14,572 nucleotides of DNA, taken from assembly GCA_011524615.1 (NCBI GenBank), contig WTJZ01000301.1, positions 11,926 to 26,497 of the forward strand, in the 5' to 3' direction. Under the pieces are notes generated by a model. It saw only the letters and a program-made list of their open reading frames with translations. It made no database searches and was not told the origin of the DNA. Positions within the stretch are counted from its first letter, which is position 1. The number at the start of each line of letters is the position of its first letter. Shown here one piece after another: positions 14,455 to 14,572 of this stretch. The position numbers and the translations under genes were made by a program. This stretch comes from Akkermansiaceae bacterium. Its GTDB lineage: Bacteria; Verrucomicrobiota; Verrucomicrobiia; Verrucomicrobiales; Akkermansiaceae.

Positions 14455-14521
14455 ATAGATAGAAGCAATTCGGCGACTTATACCATTTAAGCAGTTATAC
14501 TGGACTAATTAGATTTAATAC

Positions 14522-14572
14522 GTGATTAAGAAAGGCTTCGCGAAGGAGAAAGCAGTTCGGCATCTTTTTCCT
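14522..14572 (+). CDS. Possible start of a further gene, cut by the window edge
   Basis: A GTG at 14522 opens a frame reading V-I-K-K-G-F-A-K-E-K-A-V-R-H to the end of the window, with stops just upstream in the same frame. There is no ribosome binding site, and 17 codons are too few to judge. The minus strand is also open here. Nothing else is recognisable in 14371-14521 apart from the hairpin. Confidence 0.15.
   Translation, partial: MIKKGFAKEKAVRHLFP

Noticed and set aside
14463..14561. Near-repeat AAGCAATTCGGC / AAGCAGTTCGGC about 86 bases apart
   Set aside because: Only 12 bases with one mismatch, two copies, and no structure around them; chance is a sufficient explanation.
14545..14572. 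AGGAGAAAG...CTTTTTCCT hairpin at the right edge
   Set aside because: It touches the window edge and overlaps a possible reading frame, so its extent and meaning cannot be judged.

Overview
The window looks like a chromosomal piece from a Verrucomicrobiota-type bacterium. The clues are a PEP-CTERM sorting tail at the left edge, a predicted secreted protein joining an SHD1-like domain to a C39-like peptidase, and a row of prepilin-like genes without assembly machinery. Ribosome binding sites are mostly poor, and several putative promoters sit almost on top of the start codon. The phylum is an inference from these family traits; no rRNA or other taxonomic marker is present.

Layout. 1-159 is the end of a PEP-CTERM protein, followed by a good rho-independent terminator (192-222). 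223-534 has no intact gene, only a possible decayed minus-strand reading frame and a putative promoter. 535-3111 is a plus-strand pair, UDP-glucose 6-dehydrogenase (ugd) and the 16S rRNA m5C967 methyltransferase (rsmB), closed by a hairpin at 3119-3141. 3225-5480 is a second plus-strand pair: a lipoprotein with a lysozyme-like signature and a secreted SHD1-like/C39-like protein. 10793-5528, on the minus strand, is a tightly packed six-gene operon: three exported proteins of unknown function, then two canonical pseudopilins and a large prepilin-like protein.

11045-12362 is the most striking part. A class II Fic AMP-transferase gene with a C-terminal winged-helix region sits between two identical 79-bp direct repeats, each joined to a further 43 bp of diverged repeat. 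The repeats are packed with inverted copies of a GTGTAAAG box. The right copy forms the promoter region of fic and the left copy lies just past its stop codon. This may be a self-regulating cassette, a recombinogenic unit, or both.

12486-12962 encodes a small secreted YwqK/MORN-type repeat protein with three exact 24-residue units. 13042-14370 encodes RsmA (KsgA) fused to a C-terminal Nudix hydrolase domain. The last 200 bases hold a hairpin and perhaps the first codons of another gene.

Functional themes are envelope and surface biology (PEP-CTERM, UDP-glucuronate supply, lipoprotein, secreted peptidase-like protein, pseudopilins), 16S rRNA modification (RsmB and RsmA), and one Fic module with accessory character.
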